Source: Anaerolineaceae bacterium
Lineage (GTDB): Bacteria > Chloroflexota > Anaerolineae > Aggregatilineales > Phototrophicaceae
Length of the DNA stretch: 13,796 nucleotides
Direction of reading: 5' to 3'
NCBI GenBank assembly: GCA_020634115.1
Contig: JACKCH010000036.1
Coordinates: forward strand, 1 to 13,796
Made by a program: the position numbers and the translations under genes. Numbering within the stretch: position 1 is the stretch's first letter; every line of letters starts with the position of its first letter. Below, piece after piece: positions 13,282-13,796 of the stretch. Under the pieces are notes generated by a model that worked only from the letters and a program-made list of their open reading frames with translations, was not told the DNA's origin and did no database searches.

Positions 13282-13796
13282 TTACGCAATCGTATTATAG
13301 ATCAAAGGAACCATCAGCATGAAAACTATGCCTAAATAGCCATAAATGTGCATGTTTCTTCCATGACGAAACTCCCATCTATGCAAGATGATACTGGCGA
13401 TTGACCGACTAGCGATTCCAACAGCGAAGAAGTGAGTCGCTATGAACGCATTGGAAACAGCGACGACTAAACTAAGTAGGAAAAGCATAGCTAATAGGGC
13501 AAGGACATATGAAATTGCTTTGCTTTGCGATATAAAGTAATCGAACCAGACTCCACTTGCTAAAAGGATTAAACCATAAATTGTCCCTACAAACCCCATG
13601 CTGATAACTGTAGAAACTCTATTTGATCCGAAATTGTTTCCAAAAAATGTCCAGTTGTCTATTATTGTCATTATTGCCAACAAACAACCTAAGCCTATCG
13701 TAGCCATATATTCTTCTGTACTGCCATGAAGCAGTTTGTTGTCTCTTTGAAAAAGCTCCCCAATGGCTTTTCTTAACGACTTATCTTTAGTATTTT
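13282..13796 (-). CDS. Multi-pass membrane protein, 5'-truncated, unrecognised
   Basis: The frame is open to the right edge, so the N-terminus lies outside the window; an internal ATG at 13707 is unlikely to be the real start because 29 in-frame codons precede it. The visible 170 residues begin with a polar stretch (KDKSLRKAIGELFQRDNKLL), then about four hydrophobic helices: MATIGLGCLLAIMTII, VISMGFVGTIYGLILLASGVWF, ISYVLALLAMLFLLSLVVAV and YLGIVFMLMVPLIYN. A basic loop HRWEFRHGRNMH comes before the last helix. I do not recognise the family. The gene and its downstream flank are markedly AT-rich compared with the rest of the window, a sign of recent acquisition. Its role would have to be read from the genes to the right. 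Confidence 0.7.
   Translation of the reverse strand, partial: NTKDKSLRKAIGELFQRDNKLLHGSTEEYMATIGLGCLLAIMTIIDNWTFFGNNFGSNRVSTVISMGFVGTIYGLILLASGVWFDYFISQSKAISYVLALLAMLFLLSLVVAVSNAFIATHFFAVGIASRSIASIILHRWEFRHGRNMHIYGYLGIVFMLMVPLIYNTIA

Overview
The window looks like chromosomal DNA of a Chloroflexota bacterium, probably of the Anaerolineae type. This is an inference from gene style, because no rRNA or tRNA is present. The clues are secreted and lipid-anchored proteins with long Thr/Pro-rich linkers just after the signal peptide, moderately high GC over most of the window (38 of 60 bases in the line starting at 12001), and a mosaic of envelope, redox and polysaccharide genes.

Layout. At the left edge a 5'-truncated cytochrome c (2-493, +) converges on a large MFS transporter with a C-terminal HEAT-repeat tail (542-2770, -). 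A 284-bp divergent intergenic region follows. It carries a symmetric array of an 11-bp unit spaced every 16 bp. Reading right from it are a secreted, cysteine-rich, five-bladed beta-propeller (GH43-like) protein (3055-4185) and a GT4 glycosyltransferase (4260-5429). The middle 230 bp of the glycosyltransferase is scrambled by a cluster of compensating frameshifts. Next come a MerR/TipAS-type regulator (5606-6364) with a textbook 19-bp-spacer promoter and operator, and a HIT-family protein (6460-6933).

The centre holds two lipoprotein genes transcribed head to head, whose start codons share one CATG: an M14 zinc carboxypeptidase (6943-7998, -) and a Thr/Pro-linker lipoprotein with an unrecognised C-terminal domain (7997-9064, +). 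The latter ends at a strong intrinsic terminator (9092-9130). A secreted protein of unknown function (9220-10107, -) is divergent from an exopolysaccharide pair: a GT2 glycosyltransferase (10273-11169) overlapped by a polyprenyl glycosylphosphotransferase (11142-12608). The latter would load the first sugar phosphate on the lipid carrier, and the GT2 would extend the chain.

A 275-bp hairpin-rich intergenic region then leads to a small MazG-like NTP pyrophosphatase (12884-13180). The last ~600 bp drop to about 38% GC and contain the 3' part of an unrecognised multi-pass membrane protein (13282-13796, -), suggesting the edge of an acquired segment.

I do not see a clear new multi-gene system. 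The observations most worth following are the 16-bp-period symmetric array at 2918-2985, the MFS-HEAT architecture, the frameshift cluster in the GT4 gene, and the AT-rich right edge whose partners lie outside the window.
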